NCBI GenBank assembly: GCA_922989275.2
Contig: OV277863.1
Location: forward strand, 18,504,001 to 18,568,000
DNA: 64,000 bases
Reading direction: 5' to 3'
DNA from: Gari tellinella
Lineage: Eukaryota; Mollusca; Bivalvia; Cardiida; Psammobiidae
Below the pieces are notes generated by a model. It saw only the letters and a program-made list of their open reading frames with translations. It was not told the origin of the DNA and did no database searches. The first letter of the stretch is position 1. Each line of letters begins with the position of its first letter. Shown here in pieces: positions 53,901-58,158 of this stretch. A program made the position numbers and the translations under genes.

Positions 53901-56138
53901 ACTTGTGTCAACTTTCAAAGATACAAACGATGAATTTGGCATTCAAGTCGTGTATTAGCATAATTAGATCTATATACTAGATACGTATATATTTTACATT
54001 TTACAATGTACATATTGTAATATCTATATACATTTGACTCCGGTGCCACCGCTTGAATACCAAGCCATTCATTCATCTCCAAATAAGTGTCGTCTGCGAC
54101 AAAATATTCATTTAACCATTAACTATTACCCCGTAAATACGCCTTTTTACGTCTTTAATTTATTCCTCCACTGAAGAAAATAGTTCCAATTTATACTGTT
54201 ACAAATAAGAATCATAAGAAATATTTACAATGTTCCAGCAGATAATAGCTTAAAGCAGGCTGAAAGTGAGGCAGAATGCGCCTTAATGCGCATTCTGCTT
54301 TACTTTCAACCTGCTTTAAGTTGACAGTTATCTTGGTTTTTGAGACAGGTGTCCAATTGAAGCAGGTGGATAATAAAGCAGAATGCACCTAATTGCACAT
54401 TCTGCTTTAATTTCAGTCTGCTTTAAACATATATCGGCTAGAGTATTGGCATTTGTTTCTTCAGGTACATGTCCATGAATGTATACAGTGGAACAATTTT
54501 CTCCAGGGGAGGAATAAATTATAGGAGTATACAAACGAGTATATACAGTAGACAAAGACTGGCGTTATTCTTTCACAATAAACGCGTTTACGCTAAAGCT
54601 GTTATTTTCATGGCAAACAGTTTGGAGCCTGATCATGCTCCAAACTGCTTGCCACTCAGATTAAAATGGTACGTAAGAATATGGGAAATATATATATATG
54701 AAATGTTCTACATTGTACTCATTGTGTTTGAGTTTTAACGGAGCTGAAGGATAATGTTTTCTCAAATGTACATGCATTAATTTATTAATTGAGTAAAGGT
54801 TTAACAATAAAATCAAGGTCACCCCTGTATTTAATTTATTAACCTTTTACCAGCTATACGAGCGACTGCTAGAGGAATAAATCATAGGTCTAAAAAGGCG
54901 CACCTTTTAGGTTATTGGATTAACCATAAATATGGTCGTACAATGCTATGGTATACTCGTACATTTACTTAAACATCTGTGACTGGTTAATTATCACGAT
55001 TAATTTCAGTCAAGTTATTTCCTTTCAATGAGAACTATATTAAAAAATGTCTATTTACATAAATGTTAACATATTGACCTCTGCACTTTCAAATGAACAA
55101 TTCCAGTTTCCAATTTTCAACTTTTTAGAAAATTGACTTAGGTACCATCTCTCACTGACCCCTTCAATTAAGCCTCGATAGTCCATTTTTACTATTTATG
55201 TTGTTTTTGTCAGTGTGTAGCAAAATGCAAAACACTGTAGACACAAATGACAAAAGGGCTCCTAAGGGACCCTCTGATCAGGATCTGCACTGTCTGCATA
55301 TGCTATGTGAAGTGAAGTACATTGTTTTTATTAAGGAGGTGAAAGACGCATAACCGTCACAAGGATTCAATGGGTTAATCCATTACCCCATAAATACGCT
55401 ATTTACGCCTTTAAATTATCCATCCGCTGAAGAATATAGTTCAACTTAATACAGTCATGCATATACATCATAATAGATATTTTCTACATGCAAACCGATG
55501 TAGCTTAAAGTAGGCTGGAAGCAAAGCAGAATGCGCCTTAAGGCGCATTCTGTTTTACTTTCAACCTGCTTTAAGTGTTCATTTATCTTCAATGCTAGAA
55601 CCGACCATGATATAATGGGTTAAATAGAACAACATAACCTAGTGGACTAACCCCCTTTTCTTTTATTTCCCGGGTGTACCTTTATATGTACATTGCATAA
55701 TGACTTTAGCATTATCCGTTAATCTTTAAAGCGATCGTGTTCTGAACACACAGCTTGTTAAATATTTAACACCGACCGACAGATACTAATATTGGTGATC
55801 TTGACAGTATACCCACTCGCGTGTACAAATCTTTTGATCTTATCAATAGATATGCCGATTGATAGATAGTATCACAACAAATCATAAGAGAATTATCAGT
55901 GTTTGTCGCATATCAAACCTTCTGTAATTGAATATTATTCTATTAAAACTGTTTGTGAATTGTAAGTGTGCACATATCAGATAATGAAATGTAAACTTCC
56001 GAAAGACCCCTACCTGTACTGCCATGTTGGGGCCTTGGGGACAAACACATCCACATCCGCCTTATGTCGCCCCGTGCCCCACTCCGGGGGCACCGAGACC
56101 TTGTGTTCAGTCTTCGGGAACAACTGTAGGGATGTCAT
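31522..56138 (-). CDS. SPMIP4: SPMIP4 (C7orf31) homologue, nine-exon gene, complete CDS of 827 codons
   Basis: Seen: nine exons with GT-AG introns at 56138-56014, 46793-46716, 45120-45091, 42199-42009, 41272-41184, 39448-39188, 37383-37250, 34685-34492 and 32903-31522. They join in phase to 2,484 nt without an internal stop. Blocks recalled from human C7orf31 recur in order: PVDQFYRLTQ (about residues 47-56), PAEHPYSSH (87-95), PAKAYD, FYPIPPKT (182-189), RNLERDQW, HTGLGP, PPRPLEGR (268-275), and the tail PRPQTSLLDIQNRFSKS to the end (about 770-827). Known of the family: SPMIP4 is a microtubule inner protein of sperm flagellar doublet microtubules, so a structural role in the axoneme is inferred. 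There is no signal peptide or membrane segment. Odd: the protein is longer than the human one (about 590 residues), mostly through a Ser/Asn/Gln-rich insert in the last exon. The start is the first ATG after an in-frame TAA 15 nt upstream. An extra small exon inside the 9.2-kb first intron cannot be excluded. Confidence 0.86.
32934..33086. mobile_element. Family T fold-back element, 28 bp from the exon 9 acceptor
   Basis: 153 bp flanked by TA. Terminal inverted repeats CAGTCGAACTTCGATATCTC / GAGATATCGAAGTTCGACTG, with 26-27 bp matching. Confidence 0.88.
33150..33265 (+). repeat. Diverged core II in SPMIP4 intron 8
   Basis: AACAGACTGAAGGTAAAGCAG ... TTGACTTTCAATCTACTTTTAG. Confidence 0.5.
33573..33817 (+). 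mobile_element. Family D fold-back element, intact
   Basis: Flanked by TTAA (33569-33572, 33818-33821). Ends CCCTTTCCCCCATAG / AAGGTAAAGGG. Perfect core II at about 33702-33773 (GTGCCTTAAGGCAC centre). Confidence 0.85.
34198..34444 (-). mobile_element. Family A2 fold-back element
   Basis: 247 bp between TA dinucleotides, 47 bp downstream of SPMIP4 exon 8 (in intron 8); core I at about 34260-34327. Confidence 0.85.
34492..34685 (-). CDS. SPMIP4: SPMIP4 exon 8 (residues 303-368)
   Basis: Acceptor ATGTACTACAG (weak pyrimidine tract), donor GTTAGT, 194 nt. It encodes a charged helical segment: TEKEEDRLWNGKEYVNLPDD, then EEREKFKWREMERA, then PVPYRPAG. I recall no clear human counterpart; phase and open frame support it. 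Confidence 0.75.
34809..35063 (+). mobile_element. Family J element carrying D-type core II
   Basis: Ends CAGGGCTGCCATAAGTTG / GGAGAAATGGCAGCCCTG. Inside are a D left arm (TTAACCCCATAGCCTGTTTC) and core II at about 34928-35004, but no D right arm. A D element may have inserted and been partly lost. Confidence 0.65.
35255..35466 (+). mobile_element. Family B fold-back element
   Basis: TTAA on both sides (35251-35254, 35467-35470). Ends CCCATTCACTACC / GACAGTGAAGGGA. Core I at about 35299-35368. Its right TTAA is also the left TTAA of element G. Confidence 0.78.
35805..36144 (-). mobile_element. Family C element inside G
   Basis: GTGTTCCCTCCCTGCAACGG at the left, GAGAGGGAGCGCTG at the right, core I (TTGAATCCAGATCAGACGCA ...) at about 35996-36064. 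Confidence 0.7.
36380..36726 (-). mobile_element. Second family C element inside G
   Basis: CAGTGTTCACACTCTACAACG at the left, AGAGAGGGAACGCTG at the right, core I (GAATCCAGACCAGACGCCGT ...) at about 36562-36630. Confidence 0.7.
37250..37383 (-). CDS. SPMIP4: SPMIP4 exon 7 (residues 259-303)
   Basis: Acceptor AATGCTCCTTTCAAG, donor GTAACT, 134 nt. It encodes DPPRPLEGRYAKTLVPRPPQ and a Glu/Asn/Pro tail; PPRPLEGR is identical in the human protein. An open frame continues upstream of the acceptor, but only the CTTTCAAG acceptor keeps phase with exon 6. Confidence 0.83.
37521..37734 (+). mobile_element. Family H fold-back element
   Basis: CCCATTTGCACCCAGTGG at the left, ATGGGCACAATTAGG at the right. 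Core I variant (GTAGACTCTGATCAGATACC, GCATTATACGG, complement) at about 37630-37698. Confidence 0.7.
37922..38167 (+). mobile_element. Family A element with mixed A1/A2 ends
   Basis: The left end is A1 (CAGTGGAGAATCTG), the right end is A2 (AACGTTTTCTCCACTG). Core I at about 38040-38105. Immediately left stands an orphan A end, AGTGGAGAAGACGTTA (37904-37920), so it probably landed in an older A copy whose remainder is lost. Confidence 0.8.
38268..38326. repeat. Shortened core I
   Basis: GCAAACAGTTTGAATCCTGA ... GTCGGGTTTCTGACAAGG ... TTCAAACCGTTTGC, with asymmetric loss of the inner stem. Confidence 0.55.
38330..39187. other. SPMIP4 intron 6, 5' two-thirds unrecognised
   Basis: No repeat ends or extra exon supported. 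Confidence 0.35.
39188..39448 (-). CDS. SPMIP4: SPMIP4 exon 6 (residues 172-258)
   Basis: Acceptor TTGTTGATTTTGCAG, donor GTAAGT, 261 nt, phase 0 at both ends. It encodes DFYPIPPKTVAPN, ALRNLERDQWQTTYDRNHTG, LGPSNP, KLDNLDD and DITG, each matching the human order (FYPKPPKTFAPN, RNLERSHWLTSYTHDFTG, LGPMDPLELDDY, LTG). Confidence 0.9.
39566..39935 (-). mobile_element. Family C fold-back element in intron 5
   Basis: 370 bp between TA dinucleotides. Ends CAGCACTCCCTATCTACAAC / GTAGAGAGGCAGCACTG, core I almost perfect at about 39764-39832. Confidence 0.78.
40072..40140. repeat. Core I palindrome (family B-type context)
   Basis: GCAAACAGTTTGGATCTTGA ... ACGGGTAACTCGG ... GATCCAAACTGTTTGC, followed by the B motif GCAGACGACAATTGTTATAG. 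Confidence 0.6.
40286..40772 (+). mobile_element. Family A element interrupted by a D element
   Basis: CAGCAGAGAAGGCTTTATTA / CGTCATCTTTACTG ends. Reading jumps from TTTCCGTTTAA (40316) to TTAAACGCAAACG (40567), exactly the uninterrupted A sequence. Core I at about 40638-40712. Confidence 0.8.
40317..40566 (-). mobile_element. Family D fold-back element nested in A
   Basis: TTAA on both sides (40313-40316, 40567-40570). Ends CCCTTTACCTGATAC / TATGGGGGAAAGGG, core II at about 40367-40440. Confidence 0.85.
40948..41135 (+). repeat. CT/CTGT microsatellite in intron 5
   Basis: Imperfect CTGTCTGC/CTCTGT runs ending in CTCTCTCTCTCTCTATCTG. Confidence 0.85.
41184..41272 (-). CDS. SPMIP4: SPMIP4 exon 5 (residues 142-171)
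   Basis: Acceptor CTTTTTCTAATTGCAG, donor GTATGA, 89 nt. It encodes GFGDRWEIQSLPRASEKKGLEWNGEHGFNQ in two halves, matching human YRYELIDIP..KKKALTWPGQG. A CT-rich microsatellite lies just downstream in the next intron (40948-41135). Confidence 0.82.
41680..41940 (+). mobile_element. Family D fold-back element, diverged, in intron 4
   Basis: Left arm ATAAATACGCCTCAAG, core II (CTTAAATCAGGCTGACAGTA ... TTTCAACCTGCTTTAAG) at about 41816-41887, right end ACATGGGGCAACGGATTAA. Confidence 0.6.
42009..42199 (-). CDS. SPMIP4: SPMIP4 exon 4 (residues 78-142)
   Basis: Acceptor ATTTTATTTATACCAG, donor GTAGGT, 191 nt. It encodes FPAEHPYSSHMPRAALFPKF..RQEQPISDEMPAKAYD..KTKG. This matches the human stretch with EHPYHTH, FPTF, TQQPFPP and PTKAYD in the same order and spacing, the strongest single homology in the window. 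Confidence 0.9.
42542..42600. repeat. Core I with one arm truncated
   Basis: GTCAAACAGTTAGGATCCCG jumps straight to TTACGCGGTGTCTGATCAGG then ATCCAAACTGTTTGC. The TGATCAGACGCCG segment of the left arm is missing. Confidence 0.65.
42731..42966 (+). mobile_element. Family A1 fold-back element
   Basis: 236 bp between TA dinucleotides; lacks one 10-bp CGTACGCAAA unit of the left arm. Core I at about 42838-42905. Confidence 0.87.
43184..43735. mobile_element. Element with TTAAAGCGACTCGCAACC inverted ends, in intron 3
   Basis: CTTAAAGCGACTCGCAACC at the left and GGTTGCGAGTCCCTTTAAAG at the right give about 28-bp inverted ends, extended by AGATGGTG / CACCATCC. It contains a tRNA-like sequence. Confidence 0.6.
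43330..43420 (-). ncRNA. tRNA-like promoter sequence (SINE head)
   Basis: The minus strand has box A TGGTCTAAGCGG and box B GGTTCGAATCCC at tRNA-like spacing. The ends do not form an acceptor stem. The low-complexity run just after it (43310-43330) fits a SINE body. Confidence 0.5.
43868..44088 (+). mobile_element. Family A relic
   Basis: AGAGATAACGTTATTCTTTA left, shortened core I, AAACGCGTTTACTGGGAAAG right. Confidence 0.55.
44100..44303 (+). mobile_element. Family A2 fold-back element, short form
   Basis: 204 bp between TA dinucleotides. The left arm lacks about 40 bp compared with full copies; core I at about 44176-44243. Confidence 0.83.
44787..44920. repeat. Fold-back element, TTTGGGGAACAG ends
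   Basis: GTGTTTGGGGAACAGCTAAA ... TTGACTGTTCCCCAAATAC, arms of about 30 bp enclosing a CCCTCGGCCTATCGGC loop. Confidence 0.75.
45091..45120 (-). CDS. SPMIP4: SPMIP4 exon 3, 30-nt microexon (residues 68-78)
   Basis: Acceptor TTTTATCCTTCAG, donor GTAAGA. Only 30 nt, encoding VPEPHEVPIG with split codons at both ends. It corresponds to the proline-rich linker of the human protein between the NDSL and EHPY blocks. Both the phase and the protein match support it. Confidence 0.8.
45451..45696 (-). mobile_element. Family A1 fold-back element, intact, in intron 2
   Basis: 246 bp between TA dinucleotides; core I at about 45513-45581. Confidence 0.88.
46044..46283 (+). mobile_element. Family A2 fold-back element in intron 2
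   Basis: 240 bp between TA dinucleotides; ends CAGTGGAGAAAACGTTATTC / CGTTTTCTCCATTG. Confidence 0.85.
46400..46652 (+). mobile_element. Family D fold-back element in intron 2
   Basis: ATCCCTTTTTACGCTTTTAAC at the left, diverged core II (GTTTAAAGCAGATTGAAAGTA ...) at about 46532-46607, CTTTAGGGTAACAGGTTAA at the right. It ends 64 bp from exon 2. Confidence 0.65.
46716..46793 (-). CDS. SPMIP4: SPMIP4 exon 2 (residues 42-68)
   Basis: Acceptor CTTTTTATTTTCAG, donor GTAAGT, 78 nt. It encodes QPVDQFYRLTQ...SNDEL, which lines up with human PVEQFYYLTQ..GNDSL. This is one of the clearest diagnostic blocks. Confidence 0.85.
46866..46905 (+). repeat. ATC/ATT microsatellite
   Basis: ATTATCATCATTATCATCATC run in intron 1, with a GAAGAA/GATGAT run at 46981-47001. 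Confidence 0.8.
47213..47335 (+). mobile_element. Family E element, right-truncated
   Basis: CAGTAAAACCTCTCTATTAC with a core II-like centre (GGTGGCAGTTTACAGCAGC ... TACCTTGCTTTAAGC); the right end is absent. Confidence 0.6.
47350..47582 (+). mobile_element. Family A relic
   Basis: CCCATTTAAACGCAAACGAA, worn core I, GTTTATTGGGAAAGAATACC, CGTCTTCTACAATGTA. Confidence 0.6.
47618..47863 (+). mobile_element. Family A2 fold-back element
   Basis: 246 bp between TA dinucleotides; core I at about 47734-47801. Confidence 0.85.
48140..48258 (-). mobile_element. Family A right-half relic
   Basis: TTAACCCGGCGTCTGATCAG then GCTCTAAACTGTTTGCC and CGGTTACTCCATTGTA. Confidence 0.55.
48475..48548. repeat. 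Core I palindrome (B-type)
   Basis: GCAAACAGTTTGTACCCTGA ... GACGCGGCGTATCGCAGCGTC ... GGTCCAAACTGTTTG. Confidence 0.6.
48654..48899 (-). mobile_element. Family A1 fold-back element, intact, in intron 1
   Basis: 246 bp between TA dinucleotides; near-identical to the copy at 25430-25675. Confidence 0.88.
48944..49185 (-). mobile_element. Family A2 fold-back element, diverged
   Basis: TGTGGAGAAAACATTATTC / TCGTCTTCTTCACTG ends, core I at about 49007-49073. Confidence 0.72.
49190..49890. other. Mostly unrecognised intron DNA
   Basis: A small hairpin (GGGCCGTAAAAATCGTACGG, 49323-49346) is the only structured element noticed. Confidence 0.4.
49894..50055. mobile_element. 160-bp fold-back element
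   Basis: Arms of about 70 bp: GTGTGTTGTCAGTCGTGAAT ... ATTCACGACTGACAACACAC. The inner loop is TGCTCGCCAAGGCTCGCA. Confidence 0.85.
50391..50600 (+). mobile_element. Family B fold-back element
   Basis: TAACTCTTTTACCGCC / GGCAGAGAAGGGGTTA ends, core I at about 50493-50560 (CACGTAACGTGG centre). Confidence 0.65.
50699..50845 (+). repeat. Degenerate E or D element with core II
   Basis: CAGCAAACCCCCTCTGCTAC left, GGCGAGATGAAAGTAAAGCAG ... TTCTTTCACATGGCTTTAAG centre. Confidence 0.45.
51051..51344 (-). mobile_element. Family A2 element with internal duplication
   Basis: CATTGGAGAAGACGCTATTC / TAATTTCTCCACTG ends. The GCAAACAGTTTGGAGTTAGA arm is followed by a second GCAAACAGTTTTGATTCAGA arm. Confidence 0.65.
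51347..51837 (-). mobile_element. Family A2 element with an unassigned insert and a G-run end
   Basis: CAGTGGAGAAGATGTTATTC starts right after the previous copy (shared TA). About 250 unrelated bp (about 51380-51630) precede ATTGCAAACAGTTTGGATTC and the rest of core I. In the right arm the usual GGGAAAGAATAA is replaced by a run of about 29 G (51800-51832). Confidence 0.55.
52057..52264 (+). mobile_element. Family B fold-back element with near-perfect core
   Basis: CCCCTTCACCGCCATATTG / TTGAGAATGAAAGG ends, core I at 52161-52229 with GCCGCGTTACGCGGC centre. Confidence 0.78.
52272..52361 (-). mobile_element. Family D left fragment
   Basis: CCCGTTACCCCATCTAGCC and half of core II (GATGGAAAGTAAAGCAGGGT), then truncated. 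Confidence 0.55.
52427..52673 (-). mobile_element. Family A element with mixed A2/A1 ends
   Basis: Left CAGTGGAGACAACGTTATTC (A2-like), right AACAGATTCTCCACTG (A1). Core I at about 52490-52556. Confidence 0.8.
52820..53050 (+). repeat. GACA/GAGA microsatellite
   Basis: Imperfect ACAGAGAGAAGACAGACAGC and GACAGACATA repeats in intron 1. Confidence 0.8.
53245..53420 (+). mobile_element. Family E fold-back element
   Basis: CAGTAAAACCTCTCTATTAC / GGTCGTAATAGAGATGTTTC ends. Core II variant: CTGCTTAAAGCAAGGTGACA ... GTCATCTTGCTTTAAG. Confidence 0.75.
53424..53669 (+). mobile_element. Family A1 fold-back element, intact
   Basis: 246 bp between TA dinucleotides; adjoins the family E copy. Confidence 0.87.
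53672..54116. other. No recognised feature in this part of intron 1
   Basis: AT-rich; no exon or repeat end seen. Confidence 0.4.
54117..54525 (+). mobile_element. Family D element with two core II palindromes
   Basis: CTATTACCCCGTAAATACG left arm and GGGGAGGAATAAATTATAGG right arm enclose two cores in tandem: 54248-54321 (GCGCCTTAATGCGC centre) and 54356-54428 (GCACCTAATTGCAC centre). Confidence 0.75.
54548..54770 (-). mobile_element. Family A element with contracted core I
   Basis: CAGTAGACAAAGACTGGCGTT left. The core reads GCAAACAGTTTGGAGCCTGA then TCATGCTCCAAACTGCTTGC, so the whole GACGCCG stem is missing. Confidence 0.65.
54838..54923 (-). mobile_element. Family D element with interior deleted
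   Basis: TTAACCTTTTACCAGCTATAC and AGGTTATTGGATTAA ends only about 85 bp apart, no core. Confidence 0.5.
54930..55374. other. Mostly unrecognised; worn palindrome
   Basis: GCTCCTAAGGGACCCTCTGA then TCAGGATCTGCACTGTCTGC (55258-55300) resembles a sequence at 9075-9112. Confidence 0.35.
55379..55619 (+). mobile_element. Family D fold-back element, intact
   Basis: Flanked by TTAA (55375-55378, 55620-55623). CCATTACCCCATAAATACG left; core II at about 55503-55575 with perfect GCGCCTTAAGGCGC centre. Confidence 0.83.
56014..56138 (-). CDS. SPMIP4: SPMIP4 exon 1 (start codon, residues 1-42)
   Basis: ATG at 56138 in the context ACCAAAATGA, with an in-frame TAA upstream. The exon encodes MTSLQLFPKTEH... 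and ends ..TGGCAGTACAG before donor GTAGGG (phase 2). The stretch EWGTGRHKADVDVFVP loosely resembles the WG-containing N-terminal block of the human protein. The 9.2-kb intron that follows is the longest in the gene. Confidence 0.72.
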
Positions 56139-56159
56139 TTTGGTATCCCTTATTTAGAG

Positions 56160-56260
56160 GTTGAGCAAATCCATACAATTCGCACACAGTTCAGAAGCCA
56201 CCTGAGCGCGTCCACGGGTTGCTAGGCTGTATTGTTAAGCAAGTTCAATTGACAACTATA
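56160..56260 (-). promoter_or_regulatory. Upstream flank of SPMIP4 with a possible RFX half-site
   Basis: GTTGCT at 56218-56223 lies about 80 bp upstream of the start codon and matches one half of the RFX X-box (GTTRCY). RFX factors commonly drive ciliary genes. The second half-site is not present, so this is weak. No TATA box stands out. Confidence 0.2.
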
Positions 56261-56414
56261 CCGGATGTGTATATATATAGTTAAAACGGATTGTGGGTAT
56301 TGATTAAGGTCGACTACTGTTAAATACTTGGTTAGAGTCATACTACATACACCGGCCCGAAAAGAGATTAAACATTGATTTAGATCCGAGGTTTATCCCG
56401 CTATATTGAAAGTA

Positions 56415-56660
56415 CAGTGGAGAATCTGTTATTCTTTCCCGTTTAAACGCAAACGTACGCAAACGCAAATCACTAAAACGTAGAAAAGAACAACTTTTGG
56501 ACACTTCTGATAATTCTTGTTTATATTGTTGGCAAACAGTTGGGAGCCTGATCAGACGCCGGGTAACCCGGCGTCTGATCTGGCTCCAAACTGTTTGCAC
56601 TGCAAATAATAGTTTGAGCGTAAACGCGTTTATTGGGAAAGAATAACAGATTCTCCACTG
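56415..56660 (+). mobile_element. Family A1 fold-back element, intact
   Basis: 246 bp between TA dinucleotides, about 280 bp upstream of the SPMIP4 start codon. Confidence 0.88.
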
Positions 56661-56681
56661 TAAATCTTCAAAGGTGTTTAA

Positions 56682-57114
56682 CCCTTTCACCTCCTTATAC
56701 GACCAAAACGGACTTTGCTAACAGTTTGGATCATGATCAGACGCCGCCAACGCGGCCTCAAATCAAGATCTAAACTATCTGACAGACTTTCCGATTTGCC
56801 TTCTATCATTTTGCATTAAATCTAGCCCAGAAATAATAATAACGCAGTAAAACCTCTCTATTACGACCATTAAACTGTGTTAATTATTAGGTGTCTACGA
56901 CAGGTGGCTGCTTAAAGCAAAGTGACAGTAAAACAGAAAGTATCGTAAGAAGATTTCTCTTGTACTGTCATCCTGCTTTAAGCTGTCACTTGTCTTTTAT
57001 ACAATCAATTAGCCTTCGTTTTAGTAGTAGTAACATATATTTTACTGTATATCAGCAGACAGTATTACGGGAGTAAAAGGATTAAAGCAGACGAAAAAAC
57101 TGCACTGAAAGGGT
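56682..57114 (+). mobile_element. Family B element interrupted by E
   Basis: TTAA (56678-56681) CCCTTTCACCTCC at the left; CACTGAAAGGG then TTTAA at the right. Core I at about 56715-56785. The E element follows the core. Confidence 0.72.
56845..57047 (+). mobile_element. Family E fold-back element nested in B
   Basis: CAGTAAAACCTCTCTATTAC / TAACATATATTTTACTG ends. Core II variant CTGCTTAAAGCAAAGTGACA ... TGTCATCCTGCTTTAAG. Confidence 0.75.
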
Positions 57115-57186
57115 TTAAAAGGTTTACACAACACAAACCATACTAATTCCCTTCGTCAATTTAACATTCAGGATTAATTAGTCGTA

Positions 57187-57431
57187 CAATTGGGAAGACA
57201 CCATTCTTTCCCGTTTAAACGCAAACGAATCGCAAACGCAAGACTTTAAAAATGTAGAAAATTACAAATTTAAATAAAATCTAGCTATTAATGTTAGTCT
57301 GAGTGGCAAACAGTTTGGAACTGATGAGAAGACGGATTACCCGACGTCTGATCTGACTCCAGACTGTTTACAATGGAAATAACAGTTTTAGAGTAAACGC
57401 GTTTACTGGGAAATAATAAGTATCTCCAGTG
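57187..57431 (+). mobile_element. Family A2 fold-back element, diverged
   Basis: CAATTGGGAAGACACCATTC / TATCTCCAGTG ends, core I at about 57305-57372. Confidence 0.7.
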
Positions 57432-57459
57432 TAAGCTAACAGGATTGGTCATGAGGTTT

Positions 57460-57825
57460 TCTACAGAGGAAACAGGGTTATCCATTCCTCTTTTAAGACG
57501 CAAACGCAATTCAATAACATGCAGCAAATGAATCATTCTTCAGGACTCCAGATAAGAGGGAATACACTGAACAATTCCAACATTTTGTCACTCATTTCAG
57601 CACCAAATCCTGAAGTATACCTACTCATTAGAATCGTCTCTAATGAGTAGTAACATCACAGGGTTTAATGCAGAAATAAAGATTTTAGGTCTTGAAATAG
57701 ATCTAACCCCCCCCCCCCCCCCCCCTCCCCCTTAACTGGAGCCCTGGTTTTTTAAACTGTTGGCAATGAACTGAAACGTTGATTGTTTTTAATAACGCGT
57801 TTATTCGGGAAAGAGTGTGTCATGA
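57460..57825 (+). mobile_element. Family A relic with hairpin and C-run
   Basis: CCTCTTTTAAGACGCAAACG left, hairpin ACCTACTCATTAGAATCG ... CTAATGAGTAGT (57617-57650), poly-C run (57707-57731), AACGCGTTTATTCGGGAAAG right. Confidence 0.45.
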
Positions 57826-57831
57826 AGATAT

Positions 57832-58158
57832 TTTGTTTGTAACTCTTTGTAAAACTGTGACCCTATGCGGGATCAATTTTGACCCCACATATGCAACAGA
57901 CCGGAATTATTTCAACACTATTGGTAAATGACATCTAGAAGTGTCACCATGCCAAATATCAAAGCTCTGGCCATATTAGTTTCAGAAATTTAATTGAACA
58001 GTTCACAATAAAATCTTATTACTTAACGAACCAGGTATTTTATGATAAACTATATAGTCATCTGTATAATTTTGAACACGTGTCTAAGTACAGTTATTCC
58101 AACACCAGTAAGCGTAGGTCATGCTACGACATATTGGAGAAGGAGTGAAACACAAAGT
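57832..58158. other. No recognised feature
   Basis: No supported gene or repeat. Confidence 0.4.

Noticed and set aside
1492..56690. Recurrent 60-120-codon open frames containing QTVWSQIRRRVTRRLIRLQTV in many places and on both strands
   Set aside because: They are translations straight through core I and the arms of family A. The same protein words appear from either strand because the core is palindromic, and the frames end in unrelated flanks. No start context or codon conservation is seen.
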